In this document: piece by piece, positions 53,429 through 62,659 of the stretch
How positions within the stretch are numbered: position 1 is the stretch's first letter
How the letters are laid out: each line of letters starts with the position of its first letter
Assembly (NCBI RefSeq): GCF_000263635.1
Contig: NZ_ADEV01000009.1
Span: 1 to 64,000, forward strand
Origin: Gardnerella greenwoodii 00703Dmash
GTDB taxonomy: Bacteria > Actinomycetota > Actinomycetes > Actinomycetales > Bifidobacteriaceae
DNA length: 64,000 bases
Direction of reading: 5' to 3'
Notes under the pieces: generated by a model
Database searches by the model: none
Told to the model about the DNA's origin: nothing
Seen by the model: the letters and a program-made list of their open reading frames with translations, nothing else
Translations under genes and position numbers: made by a program

Positions 53429-54220
53429 TTACGGCTTAACTAAGCCATTTTCGTAAGCAAAAACTACAGCCTGCACGCGGTCTCGAGCATCGATTTTTCC
53501 TAAAATATGCGCAACATGAGTTTTAACTGTTGGTAAGCTAATAAATAGTTTGTCAGCAATTTCCTGATTTGAAAGTCCGTGAGCAATTTCAACAAGAACT
53601 TCGCGTTCTCTATCAGTAAGTTCTGGAATAGCAGAATTCTCGCACGCGCAGCTTTGTGTTTCTTGTGCAGTTGAATTTACTTGTGTAGCAGAATTTGCTT
53701 GTGCAGCCGAACTTTCTTGCGCATTGTAATTTGCAGCTCTATTTGCTGTAATATTTGTTGCTACTTTGCCTTGCTGAATCATATTTTCAATCAAACGCTT
53801 CGTAGCAGTCGGAGCAATAATTGCGTTTCCTTGATACACCGTTCGTATTGAATTAAGCAAGGTTTCAGGTTCAGTATCTTTCAAAAGGAATCCGGAAGCG
53901 CCCGCATGAATTGCAGCCATAACATATTCATCAAGGTCGAAAGTTGTTAGAATAATAATTCGAGTATTTTCGTTAGTTTTTTGCTGCAGAATCTTGCGAG
54001 TTGCCTCCAAACCGTCCATTACTGGCATGCGAACGTCCATAAGAATAATGTCTGGATTCTGGCTTTTAGAAAGCTCCACAATTTGTGATCCGTTAGAAGC
54101 CTGAGATACAACTTGCATATCTTGCTGTGAGTTAATTACCATGGTAAAGCCTGCGCGCACAAGCTCTTGATCGTCTGCTATAGCGACTCTAATTACTTCA
54201 TTGTTCTCCATATTTTCCAT
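53429..54220 (-). CDS. NarL/LuxR-family response regulator
   Basis: DNA-binding partner of the kinase just upstream. The receiver domain (about 8-125) has the phosphate acceptor in ILMDVRMPVMDG and the conserved Thr/Lys (ILTTFD, LLKDTEP). An unusual Ala/Gln/Ser/Thr linker (about 170-195) follows. The C-terminal helix-turn-helix is LTDREREVLVEIAHGLSNQE with LFISLPTVKTHV. It starts 12 nt after the kinase stop, so the pair is one operon. The ATG at 54220 is used; a second ATG three codons later is possible. Confidence 0.93.
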   Translation of the reverse strand: MENMENNEVIRVAIADDQELVRAGFTMVINSQQDMQVVSQASNGSQIVELSKSQNPDIILMDVRMPVMDGLEATRKILQQKTNENTRIIILTTFDLDEYVMAAIHAGASGFLLKDTEPETLLNSIRTVYQGNAIIAPTATKRLIENMIQQGKVATNITANRAANYNAQESSAAQANSATQVNSTAQETQSCACENSAIPELTDREREVLVEIAHGLSNQEIADKLFISLPTVKTHVAHILGKIDARDRVQAVVFAYENGLVKP

Positions 54221-54232
54221 AGTATCAACTTA

Positions 54233-56785
54233 CTATTGCTTATTTATAGCGTTGTGTTGAATTTGTTCATCAAGTGGGGCAGCAGGGCGAATAGCAATCT
54301 CAGCTACATTTGCAGTATTATTTGCTGAATGAACGCTTGAACCTGTTTCTCGCAAAACTCCAAGCAATTTTCGCATATATTTCAGTGCCGAACGACCTTC
54401 ATCTCCAATATTTTTGAAAGCTTTACTAATTTCTTCACTTTGCTCTTGTGGCTTCTCCGTTTCTGTTGACTCTGTATTTTCTGCATTACTATTTGTTTTT
54501 TCGTATTTATTTAGCATATCAATTCCGCTATTTGCGGCATCGATTACTTTATGCAATGTAATAGCAACTTTTTGCTGAATATTTGAGCTAAGTCGTTGCC
54601 TTTCTGCGTTAGCTGCAAGCACTTCTAGCTGTTTTTGCTCTTGCTCAAGTTCTGTTCTGCGCGCTTTTAGAAGCAGCAAATTATTGTCATCATTTCTGCG
54701 GTAATAAGCAAACGCAATAACTGTAAAACAAATTATTGCAACTATGAAACCAAAAACTAATCCAACGGACGCAAATTGCATAAAGTCATAAAAATTGGTT
54801 GTGGCAATATTTGATGTAAAGAATCGTATTGGAGTTTCAGTTTGTGGAATATTTTTTGTAGCAATACCAATTTTTACGGCGAAAATAGCAGATTCGGCAA
54901 GCACTACTGCGCTAACCCATTGCCATGCGCGTTTTTTACCGTAGAGCACAGCAGCGTAAATAATGTTCGGTATGAAAAAATTAGCGAATAAAATATCAGG
55001 CAAGAGTATAAGCTGTATTGCAGAAAATACTGCTGCAACAATTGCGCATGCGGTTGGAGCTTTTCTGCGAAACATGAATGGCACCATGGTTGTAAGAGTA
55101 AATACTTTATAAAGTATTTGTAATGAAAGCGAGTTGGAATATTGTGAAGACATTCCAACTCCAACAATAAAATCGTAGGTTGGCAGAAAGAGCATCATAA
55201 CAACCCAAGGTGATGCATAAATAATGTCTCCAATAAGCCAATGTTGTTCAAACCATTGTGATACTTTCTCAATTCTATTTTTTGAAGTATTTGCTTCTGG
55301 TAAAACGTATGGCAAAACGTTTGATGAGGTTGGAACATTTACATCTGCTGGTTTCACATTTGCCGGTTCTGCTTGCGCCGCCGATTCATTATTAACTTTT
55401 GCATTCTTATGAGTAACGTTATGAATACTATTTAATACAGAAGCAGTACTGTTCGACTGGTCTGCGCTGTAGGAATATGGAATAAAAGCAACAATACTAA
55501 ACGTTCCATCATTCATTTTTCCATAATCAAGCGTTCCCTGAAGATTTTCAATTCGCTCTTTCATGCCAATCAAACCATAACCGTTTTTATGTGGCGCACC
55601 GCTATTTTGCTCTTGATTAGCTTCGATTTTGTGTATTTCATTTGTAATTTTTAGTGTTAAGCCTTGGTTGTTCCACTCTTCATGAATGTTTACTTTAACG
55701 CATTCGCCTGCATGCTTTCGAATATTAGTAAGTGCTTCTTGAATAATTCTATATGCTACAGTTTGCGCATTTTTGTTGAGTTTATTAGAAGAATTTATGC
55801 CATCAACAGTGTGCCAAAAAATATTTTTAGGAGATGCAATTTTTGCTTGCTCAATAAGAGAAGGCACATGATTGAAGTCCAATTTACCCGATGGAGCATC
55901 TGTTAAAGCTTCTAGAAGTCGGCGCATGTCGTGAACGGCGCGCTCGGCTTCGTTTTTAATAATATGCATTGTTTTTTTAGCAAGCGAAATATCTTTGGTT
56001 GCTGCATAACGACCACCATCTGCTTGCACAATAATAATAGAAAGCGTGTGAGCAACAATATCGTGCATGTCTCTGGCAATTCTTGCGCGTTCTGCAGTAA
56101 CAGCAATATGCTGAGCTTTCTTTCTGTACGCGCGAATAGCATTATTGTGATCTTGTAAAAGTTGAATAGTATGCACGTGAGTGCGCTGCCAGTAGCCAAT
56201 AATAACCGTAATAGTGGTAATAATAATCGCAAAAATTATTGAAGGAATTGCAAAATTAAGTATATTTGAAACGCAATTTTTTATGTTACTGCTATTTATA
56301 TTTCGTACACTGCAAGTATAACTAGATTTCGAATGATTATTGCCATATATTGGTCCCATTACAGCATTCCACGATATTATTGCGCAAGATAATACTGTTG
56401 TTACGTAGGCTGCAATAACAAAAGCTTTTGAATGTTCTGGATTTCCTCGCGCAATAGCGTTAACAAGCAGTACGAAACCAAAGAAATCAGCAAAAAGTTG
56501 AGTAGGACCAAATATTACTTGCACAATGCAAATAACAATAAAAATAGTAGCCGCTTGTTCAGGCCATAGTTTTCGTACTGAAAGTAGTAATGCAACAACA
56601 ATATTTGTAAGCGCTACTGTAATTAAAGAACTTTGTGTCAAAAAGCCATCAACGTTGCTTATAACATAGCGATTGCTTGAAAGTATAAAAAGAATAAATG
56701 GAATAATACCCCATAATATATCGTTTATCGTAAGCTCGGTGCGTAAGCGTTGTATAACGCTGCAAAACATATGAGATATTTTCAT
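54233..56785 (-). CDS. HisKA_3-type sensor histidine kinase with a second, degenerate kinase module
   Basis: Membrane sensor for the response regulator downstream. From the ATG at 56785 it has 850 residues. The longer frame to 56920 would overlap the divergent peptidase gene. Module 1: helices (about 25-205), HisKA_3 helix with H241 in RARIARDMHDIVAH, ATPase motifs EALTNIRKHA and GYGLIGMKERIENLQG. Residues about 420-510 are a low-complexity linker. Module 2 repeats the plan: five to six helices (about 520-690) and a dimerisation-like helix, RQRLSSNIQQKVAITL, where the phospho-accepting His is replaced by Gln (Q737). It also has SALKYMRKLLGVLRE, matching AVHDMRRLLEALTD of module 1, but no ATPase domain. 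A normal family member is half this length. Confidence 0.85.
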   Translation of the reverse strand: MKISHMFCSVIQRLRTELTINDILWGIIPFILFILSSNRYVISNVDGFLTQSSLITVALTNIVVALLLSVRKLWPEQAATIFIVICIVQVIFGPTQLFADFFGFVLLVNAIARGNPEHSKAFVIAAYVTTVLSCAIISWNAVMGPIYGNNHSKSSYTCSVRNINSSNIKNCVSNILNFAIPSIIFAIIITTITVIIGYWQRTHVHTIQLLQDHNNAIRAYRKKAQHIAVTAERARIARDMHDIVAHTLSIIIVQADGGRYAATKDISLAKKTMHIIKNEAERAVHDMRRLLEALTDAPSGKLDFNHVPSLIEQAKIASPKNIFWHTVDGINSSNKLNKNAQTVAYRIIQEALTNIRKHAGECVKVNIHEEWNNQGLTLKITNEIHKIEANQEQNSGAPHKNGYGLIGMKERIENLQGTLDYGKMNDGTFSIVAFIPYSYSADQSNSTASVLNSIHNVTHKNAKVNNESAAQAEPANVKPADVNVPTSSNVLPYVLPEANTSKNRIEKVSQWFEQHWLIGDIIYASPWVVMMLFLPTYDFIVGVGMSSQYSNSLSLQILYKVFTLTTMVPFMFRRKAPTACAIVAAVFSAIQLILLPDILFANFFIPNIIYAAVLYGKKRAWQWVSAVVLAESAIFAVKIGIATKNIPQTETPIRFFTSNIATTNFYDFMQFASVGLVFGFIVAIICFTVIAFAYYRRNDDNNLLLLKARRTELEQEQKQLEVLAANAERQRLSSNIQQKVAITLHKVIDAANSGIDMLNKYEKTNSNAENTESTETEKPQEQSEEISKAFKNIGDEGRSALKYMRKLLGVLRETGSSVHSANNTANVAEIAIRPAAPLDEQIQHNAINKQ

Positions 56786-56913
56786 ATTTACTAGGCTAGT
56801 GCATAGTACTTTATAGAACAATCGAACTTGAGTATGATTTATAAATAGAGTGTGTGATTGATAGTTGCAATGTAGCACGCAAATAAAGAAATATAGAATG
56901 GAAAGGAATACGC

Positions 56914-58296
56914 ATGGCATTACTTAATACTTATTATGTTCCTGGATTGCATGTTGAAGAGCGTGCGATTGACGTTCCGCTTGATTGGGAAGGAAATACT
57001 CCTGGCGGAGCTATTAAAGGCGAAAAAATTCGATTGTTCTGTAGAGTAGTTTGCTCTCCTGAACATGTACATGACGATTTACCGTTGCTGGTCTTTTTGC
57101 AAGGCGGACCTGGTGGGCAGTGTCCTCGTCCGCTTTCACCTTCTAGCGATGGTTGGATCCAAGAGGCTATTAAGCATTTTCGCGTAGTTTTGCCAGATCA
57201 GCGTGGTGTTGGGCGTTCTTCAAGAGTAGATGCTTCAACTATGAAGCGAATGGCAGACGACGGTGTAAGTGTTGAGAGACAAGCCTGGTATTTGAAGCGT
57301 TTCCTGGCTGATTCTATTATTCGTGATTTTGAGCATTTGCGTCTTACTGAGTTTGATGCTAAGCCGTGGGTTTCTTTAGGGCAAAGTTATGGCGGATTTT
57401 TAACGCTTACTTATTTGTCGCTTTTCCCACAAGGCTTGATTGCAAGCTTTACAACTGGTGGTATTCCTCATGTTCCAGCAAATGCGCGTGAAGTATACGA
57501 GCATACTTTCCCACGCATGGCTCGAAAAACAGAGCAATTCTATGAGCGTTATCCGCAGGATGTTGCTCGTGCTGCTGCTATTGCAGATCGTATTGCGCAG
57601 GGTGATGTTGTGCTTCCAAATGGCGAGAAGCTTACGGTTGAACGATTCCAAATGTTGGGCTCTTCCTTTGGTATGAAACCAAGTTTTGAGCGAGTGCACT
57701 GGCTTCTTGATTCTGCGTTTGCAGATGGTGATGGTTCTTTGAAAGCGTTTAAGCATGGTGGTGGAGCTTCTGCTGGAAGTTTAAGCGACGAGTTTGTGTA
57801 CGGTGTAATGGATTCAACGGCTTCAAGCCCGCTTTATTGGCCTCTGCAAGAATTTATTTATGCTGACGGTGAATTAGAGCACCCAATTTTGTGGGCTGCC
57901 CAGCAGGTTAGGGAAACAATGCCAGAGTTTTCTGGTTCTGCACGTCCGCTTCTTTTTACGGGCGAAGCTATGTTTCCTTGGATGTTTGATCAAGAAAAAG
58001 CTTTGCAGCCATTCTTGCCAGCAGTTGACTGCTTAATGAGCGACAAGCAGTTTGGCAAGATTTATGATCAAGAGCAGCTTGCTAATAATGAAGTTCCATT
58101 ACAGTCTGCAGTCTACTTTGACGACATGTATGTTGATTCTGGTCTTCAGTTAGATACGCTTTCTCGTATTGCAAACTCACATTATTGGACAACGAATGAG
58201 TTTGAGCATGATGGTTTGCATGGAGATGTAGTATTCCGTCATCTATTTGATGAGGCTTTAAATCGCGGTGATTTAGAGGGAATTTACAAGCGTTAA
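56914..58296 (+). CDS. Alpha/beta-hydrolase, prolyl aminopeptidase-like (S33)
   Basis: Predicted cytoplasmic peptidase that removes N-terminal proline or related residues. The 460-residue protein shows the oxyanion motif LQGGPGGQCPRPL, DQRGVGRSS, and the nucleophile S158 in the elbow GQSYGGF. The C-terminal His is likely in EHDGLHGD. The length matches the larger S33 proline iminopeptidases of actinobacteria. There is no signal peptide. The start follows GAAAGGAA. It is divergent from the kinase gene. Confidence 0.88.
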   Translation: MALLNTYYVPGLHVEERAIDVPLDWEGNTPGGAIKGEKIRLFCRVVCSPEHVHDDLPLLVFLQGGPGGQCPRPLSPSSDGWIQEAIKHFRVVLPDQRGVGRSSRVDASTMKRMADDGVSVERQAWYLKRFLADSIIRDFEHLRLTEFDAKPWVSLGQSYGGFLTLTYLSLFPQGLIASFTTGGIPHVPANAREVYEHTFPRMARKTEQFYERYPQDVARAAAIADRIAQGDVVLPNGEKLTVERFQMLGSSFGMKPSFERVHWLLDSAFADGDGSLKAFKHGGGASAGSLSDEFVYGVMDSTASSPLYWPLQEFIYADGELEHPILWAAQQVRETMPEFSGSARPLLFTGEAMFPWMFDQEKALQPFLPAVDCLMSDKQFGKIYDQEQLANNEVPLQSAVYFDDMYVDSGLQLDTLSRIANSHYWTTNEFEHDGLHGDVVFRHLFDEALNRGDLEGIYKR

Positions 58297-58432
58297 TAAG
58301 CTGTAATTCTTAAAATTTGCGTGTTTGTATCGTCTAATATAGCACTATTTGATATGCTATACATCTGTTTGAGTAATAATTTGCGTAATAAATAGTGCTT
58401 TATTTATGAAATGCACCAAAAGGGGATTATGA

Positions 58433-59239
58433 ATGAGTAGTGGAACATTCGGTACTGTTGGCTTCATAGGCTACGGCAATATGGCACAAGCAATTGCTAA
58501 GGGTGCTGTAAATGCAGGCGTATTGCAAGGCGAAAATATTGTTGCATGTGCTCGTAATTTTGAAAAACTTGAGCGTAACACTTCGCTTATTGGCGCTCGC
58601 GCTATGCGCACTGCTAAAGAAGTATGTGAAGCAAGTGACGTCATTATTGTTGCTGTAAAACCTTATCAGATTTCTGAAGTTCTTAAACCTATTGCTGGTC
58701 TTATTGACGAACGTGGTACAGCTATTATTTCTGTTGCAGCCGGCTGGAATCTTGAGCGATACAAGGATTTGCTGGGCAATAATGTTCATGTGCAATGCAT
58801 TATTCCTAATACTCCTATTTCGGTAGGTCAAGGAGTTACTTTAGCTGAGTCGAATAACACTCTAACTGACTCTCAGCTTTCTATGTTTAACGCTTTATTT
58901 GAGCCAATTTCTTTAGTAGAGAGAGTGGATGGCGAAAATATGAATATTGCAATGTGCATTTCTAGCTGTGCTCCAGCTTTTACAGCAATGTACATGGAAG
59001 CGTTGGGAGATGCTGGAGTGAAGTACGGTTTGCAACGAGATTGTGCTTACCGTTTGGCTGCAAAAATGATTGAAGGAGTAGGCGCGTTATATATGAACGA
59101 GCGTACTCATCCAGGGATTATGAAAGATGCAGTGTGCTCTCCTGGAGGAACTACTATTCGTGGCGTTGCGCAGCTAGAATCTCGCGGATTTAGGGGAGAT
59201 GTAATTTCTGCAGTGGATGCCATAGAAAATATAAAGTAA
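58433..59239 (+). CDS. proC: Pyrroline-5-carboxylate reductase
   Basis: Final step of proline synthesis, reducing 1-pyrroline-5-carboxylate with NAD(P)H. The 268-residue length is standard. The N-terminal Rossmann motif is VGFIGYGNMAQAIAKG, IIPNTPISVGQG is in the middle, and the C-terminal signature contains PGIMKDAVCSPGGTTIRGV. The start follows AAGGGG. It lies after a peptidase that could release proline, though no operon is evident given the 136-nt gap. Confidence 0.94.
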   Translation: MSSGTFGTVGFIGYGNMAQAIAKGAVNAGVLQGENIVACARNFEKLERNTSLIGARAMRTAKEVCEASDVIIVAVKPYQISEVLKPIAGLIDERGTAIISVAAGWNLERYKDLLGNNVHVQCIIPNTPISVGQGVTLAESNNTLTDSQLSMFNALFEPISLVERVDGENMNIAMCISSCAPAFTAMYMEALGDAGVKYGLQRDCAYRLAAKMIEGVGALYMNERTHPGIMKDAVCSPGGTTIRGVAQLESRGFRGDVISAVDAIENIK

Positions 59240-59290
59240 ATAAAATCAAGTTGTGTCGGCTTTCCCGGCGCTGGTCTAAACTAGGTTAAT

Positions 59291-60379
59291 ATGTCTTTAA
59301 CTATTGGAATTGTTGGATTGCCAAACGTGGGCAAATCCACTATGTTTAATGCTTTAACTCGCAATAACGTTTTGGCGGAGAATTATCCGTTCGCAACTAT
59401 TGAACCAAATACTGGTATTGTTCCACTTCCGGATCGTCGACTTCCAGTGCTTGCAAAATTAGTTAATACCGAAAAGATTGTTCCAGCAACAGTTACTTTT
59501 GTTGATATTGCAGGCATTGTTAAGGGTGCTTCCGAGGGTGAAGGTTTGGGTAATAAGTTCCTTGCTAATATTCGCGAAGCAGACGCAATTTGTGAAGTTG
59601 TGCGCGCTTTCAACAATGACGATATCGTACACGTAAACGGAAAAGTTGATCCTGCTGACGATATTGACACTATTAATACTGAGCTTATTCTTGCCGATAT
59701 GCAAACTATTGAAAATGCTCTTCCGAAGTTGGAAAAGGATTTGCGTGGCAAGAAAGTTACGCAAGAATATGTTGATGCAGTGAATAAAGCTAAGGAAATT
59801 CTTGCTTCTGGCAAGACTATTGACCAGGCTCATAACGAAAAGCTTATTGATAAAAACGACGTGTATGATTTGCACTTGCTTACTGCTAAGCCGTTTATTT
59901 ACGTGTTTAACGTGGATGATTCGGAGTTGGCTGATGAAGATTTGAAGTCTAAACTTTCTGCATCTGTAGCTCCTGCAAAAGCAATCTTCTTGAATGCTCA
60001 GTTTGAGTCCGAGCTTACAGAGCTTGACGAAGCTGACGCTCGCGAAATGCTTGAGGATGCTGGTTTGAAGGAATCTGGTTTGGATCAGCTTGCGCGCGTG
60101 GGATTCGATATTTTAGGTCTTCAAACTTACTTAACAGCTGGTGTTAAAGAAGTTCACGCTTGGCAGATTCATAAAGGTTGGACTGCTCCTCAAGCTGCAG
60201 GCGTTATTCACACTGATTTTGAGCGCGGATTTATTAAAGCAGAAATCGTATCTTACGATGATTTCGTTGAGGCTCAAGGTTCTATGGCAAAAATTAAGGA
60301 AGAAGGCAAGCTTCGCCTTGAAGGCCGAGACTACGTTATGCAAGATGGAGATATTGTTGAATTTAAATTCAACGTGTGA
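59291..60379 (+). CDS. ychF: Redox/ribosome-associated ATPase YchF (Obg family)
   Basis: A conserved P-loop NTPase that binds ribosomes and prefers ATP. The 362-residue protein has G1 GLPNVGKSTMFNALT, the switch region ENYPFATIEPN and VDIAGIVKGASEGEGLG, an atypical specificity motif NVDD in place of NKxD, a coiled-coil insertion and the C-terminal TGS domain (EVHAWQIHKGWTAPQAAGVI). There is no Shine-Dalgarno sequence. A TAAACT box lies eight bases before the ATG, so the message may be leaderless. Confidence 0.95.
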   Translation: MSLTIGIVGLPNVGKSTMFNALTRNNVLAENYPFATIEPNTGIVPLPDRRLPVLAKLVNTEKIVPATVTFVDIAGIVKGASEGEGLGNKFLANIREADAICEVVRAFNNDDIVHVNGKVDPADDIDTINTELILADMQTIENALPKLEKDLRGKKVTQEYVDAVNKAKEILASGKTIDQAHNEKLIDKNDVYDLHLLTAKPFIYVFNVDDSELADEDLKSKLSASVAPAKAIFLNAQFESELTELDEADAREMLEDAGLKESGLDQLARVGFDILGLQTYLTAGVKEVHAWQIHKGWTAPQAAGVIHTDFERGFIKAEIVSYDDFVEAQGSMAKIKEEGKLRLEGRDYVMQDGDIVEFKFNV

Positions 60380-60416
60380 TATTTCTGCGAATTAAACGAA
60401 ATTTTGTTTTTCAAGC

Positions 60417-60462
60417 GTTGCTACTAGTAGTTTGCTGTTAAACTATTAGTAGCAACTTTTTT
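60417..60462 (+). terminator. Intrinsic terminator of ychF
   Basis: 17-bp stem (60417-60433/60440-60456) with one wobble, a 6-nt loop and six T. Confidence 0.92.
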
Positions 60463-60484
60463 ATTTTTATAACCGGAGATAGTG

Positions 60485-61258
60485 ATGCAATTTATTCGTG
60501 ACTTTGTTAGTGATATACGCAAATGTGCGCGATTTTTTGCAAAAATGCGCAGATGGTGGATTCGTAGTTCGAAAACTATGCGCTATATATCTGCGAGCAT
60601 ACTTGCAATATTGATAGTAATTTTCCTGTTATTTGTTGGTTTTGAAACATCAAATGTGCTTTCTACTACGTATCAATACGGTGTGCAAGCACGTAAAAAT
60701 GCGCTTATTGAAAAGATCAAGAATAATTGCGGCGGTAGTGAAAATAGCAGTAAGAGAAAAAATCTAAATAATATTTATAAGTATTGCAATAAAAATTCTT
60801 CTAAAAAAGCTAATGCTAAATCTGATTTTTGGAAGTATCCTACAGGGGGAGCGTACCCTAATCTTACTGGAATAAAGGTTTCTGACTTACATATTGATGT
60901 AAATCTTAAAAAGCAGCGCGTATATATTATTGCTAAAGGAAAAACTGTTTATTCAATGATTATGAGTTCTGGAATAAATGACTCTACTCCTCATGGCGAT
61001 TATCATATTAACGGCATGCGCAACAAGCATTTCTACAATCAGAATGAAAAAGTTGGCGCCGACTATTGGGTAGGTTTTATTGATGCAGAATACTTGTTCC
61101 ACTCTGTGCCAACTAACCATGAGTTTGGAAATTATATTAGGTCTGAAGGTATGAAGTTAGGAAAGCCTGCATCTCATGGTTGTGTGCGTTTAAGCGTTGC
61201 GGATGCAAAATGGTTTTATGAAAATATTCCTGACGGAACGTCTGTTCATATTGGATAA
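60485..61258 (+). CDS. L,D-transpeptidase (YkuD domain), membrane-anchored
   Basis: Forms 3-3 peptidoglycan cross-links or attaches proteins to the wall. The ATG at 60485 follows CCGGAGATAGTG; a GTG one codon earlier is possible. The 257 residues have a basic N-terminus, one membrane helix (about 38-58), a Lys/Asn/Ser-rich spacer and the YkuD domain (about 135-257). The domain's signature includes PHGDYHINGM and SHGCVRLSVADAKWFY, with the catalytic cysteine C233. The short form without extra substrate-binding domains fits a basic L,D-transpeptidase. Confidence 0.9.
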   Translation: MQFIRDFVSDIRKCARFFAKMRRWWIRSSKTMRYISASILAILIVIFLLFVGFETSNVLSTTYQYGVQARKNALIEKIKNNCGGSENSSKRKNLNNIYKYCNKNSSKKANAKSDFWKYPTGGAYPNLTGIKVSDLHIDVNLKKQRVYIIAKGKTVYSMIMSSGINDSTPHGDYHINGMRNKHFYNQNEKVGADYWVGFIDAEYLFHSVPTNHEFGNYIRSEGMKLGKPASHGCVRLSVADAKWFYENIPDGTSVHIG

Positions 61259-61333
61259 TCTTGCAAAAACTGTATAAACGCAATATTTAAGTAGTCTGAT
61301 TTAAGTAATTGTTTAAATGTTGCAAATAAAAAA

Positions 61334-61358
61334 GAGGGCCCTCGTTTGGAAGGCCCTC
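61334..61358 (-). terminator. Terminator of the YeiH-like gene (possibly bidirectional)
   Basis: GAGGGCC/GGCCCTC stem with an 11-nt loop; the minus strand continues into a T-run. The L,D-transpeptidase gene converges on it. Confidence 0.8.
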
Positions 61359-61399
61359 ACATATTCATTTTTTAGCAAACTATTCTTGAAATATTTTGT

Positions 61400-62461
61400 T
61401 TAGAAGAATAGTACAGCAGCCAAACAGGCTAATACTACCAAAACAATAGAAGCTAGGAAGCTTGCAAGGAAAGCAGTGCGACCCTGTTTGAAAATAACTT
61501 TGAAGTTTACGTTAATTCCAAGAGCTGCCATTGCCATTCCAAGGAAAACGTATCCTGCTTCTACAAGAGTTGATGCGTGAGCTGTTATGAAAGGAACGTA
61601 AGTTCCAATAACGGATGCTGCAATAAAGCCAAGCATAAACCATGGGAAGCTAATCTTATGCTTTCCGCCATTTTCAACTTTGCTGTGACGAGCATTCCAC
61701 CAGATTGCAATAAAGATTGATGCTGGAACGAGCATAAGAACTCGTGAAAGTTTCATGATTGTTGCAACATCGATACTATCGAATGCTCCGCCAGCTGCAA
61801 CAGCATGTGCGATTTCATGAAGTGAGGCACCTGCTGTAATGCCAAGCTGCTGCTTAGTCATGCCGAAGTGAGGAAGAATGAAGATTTCAGCAAGAGCGTA
61901 AATAGTGCCCATAATTGCAACTGTTGCAACGGCCATAACTTCGTTCTGCTCTTTTTCGTCTTCCTCTTCTGGAAGAACAGGCATTGATCCAGAAAGACCC
62001 ATAACTGCTGCAGCACCACAAATACTTGTGCCTCCTGCAGTAAGCATTGCGAGCTGAGGATTTACCTTCAAAAGTTTAGCAATGTTATAAGTTACGTAAA
62101 CCATTACTGCAACTAACACGGCTGCAATAGGCAAGCACTTAATGCCCTTGGTAAACAAATCGTGCAAATTCAGCTTAAAGCCGAGGAGAATAATGCCAAG
62201 ACGAAGAAGCTTGTTTGCAATCAAGCCGGCAGCGCTTTTAACGCCTGCGCGTCGTGAATCATTATTCTTTTTGTATGCGTGCAATGGCAGCTGCAGAGCC
62301 ATGCCAACGAGCAACGCAATAATAAGAGCACCCAGAAGTTTTAAGCCTGGGTATTGCTTAAGCCAGCTACCAATAAAGGAAGCTAGAAGCGTCAATACGG
62401 CAATAAGAGCCATATCGATGGTGCAGATTTTCTTTTTCCATGTATTAAAGAAATTAACCAT
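61400..62461 (-). CDS. YeiH/UPF0324-family membrane transporter
   Basis: A 353-residue membrane protein with about ten helices. Family features are LGIILLGFKLNLHDLF near 90, GGTSICGAAAVMGLSG near 143 and ITAGASLHEIAHAVAAGG near 210. Members are annotated as putative sulfate or sulfonate exporters, but the substrate is not firmly known. A charged EEEDEKEQ loop lies near 165. It is a single gene flanked by a terminator. Confidence 0.87.
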   Translation of the reverse strand: MVNFFNTWKKKICTIDMALIAVLTLLASFIGSWLKQYPGLKLLGALIIALLVGMALQLPLHAYKKNNDSRRAGVKSAAGLIANKLLRLGIILLGFKLNLHDLFTKGIKCLPIAAVLVAVMVYVTYNIAKLLKVNPQLAMLTAGGTSICGAAAVMGLSGSMPVLPEEEDEKEQNEVMAVATVAIMGTIYALAEIFILPHFGMTKQQLGITAGASLHEIAHAVAAGGAFDSIDVATIMKLSRVLMLVPASIFIAIWWNARHSKVENGGKHKISFPWFMLGFIAASVIGTYVPFITAHASTLVEAGYVFLGMAMAALGINVNFKVIFKQGRTAFLASFLASIVLVVLACLAAVLFF

Positions 62462-62623
62462 TTAGCTCATTATTCTCTCACAATCGGACAAAAGTGAACA
62501 TAAATTAAAAAATTAAGCAAATTTTATATAATTTTGCTGCAAATAAACGCGACACGCTGACATAAAATCACATAATCGAACATAACACACCGTTATCTAT
62601 CTTTAAGAGTGGTGCATTTGATA

Positions 62624-62651
62624 TTGCATTTTGAAAATACAATGCCATTAT
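62624..62651 (+). promoter_or_regulatory. Promoter of the DUF488 gene
   Basis: TTGCAT, 16-nt spacer, CATTAT, ending eight bases before the ATG at 62660. This implies a leaderless mRNA if that ATG is the start. Confidence 0.4.
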
Positions 62652-62659
62652 AGATATGT

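Noticed and set aside
56786-56920. N-terminal extension of the histidine kinase frame to 56920
   Set aside because: It would overlap the divergent peptidase gene and its ribosome site, and the extra 45 residues show no kinase-family features; the ATG at 56785 is preferred.
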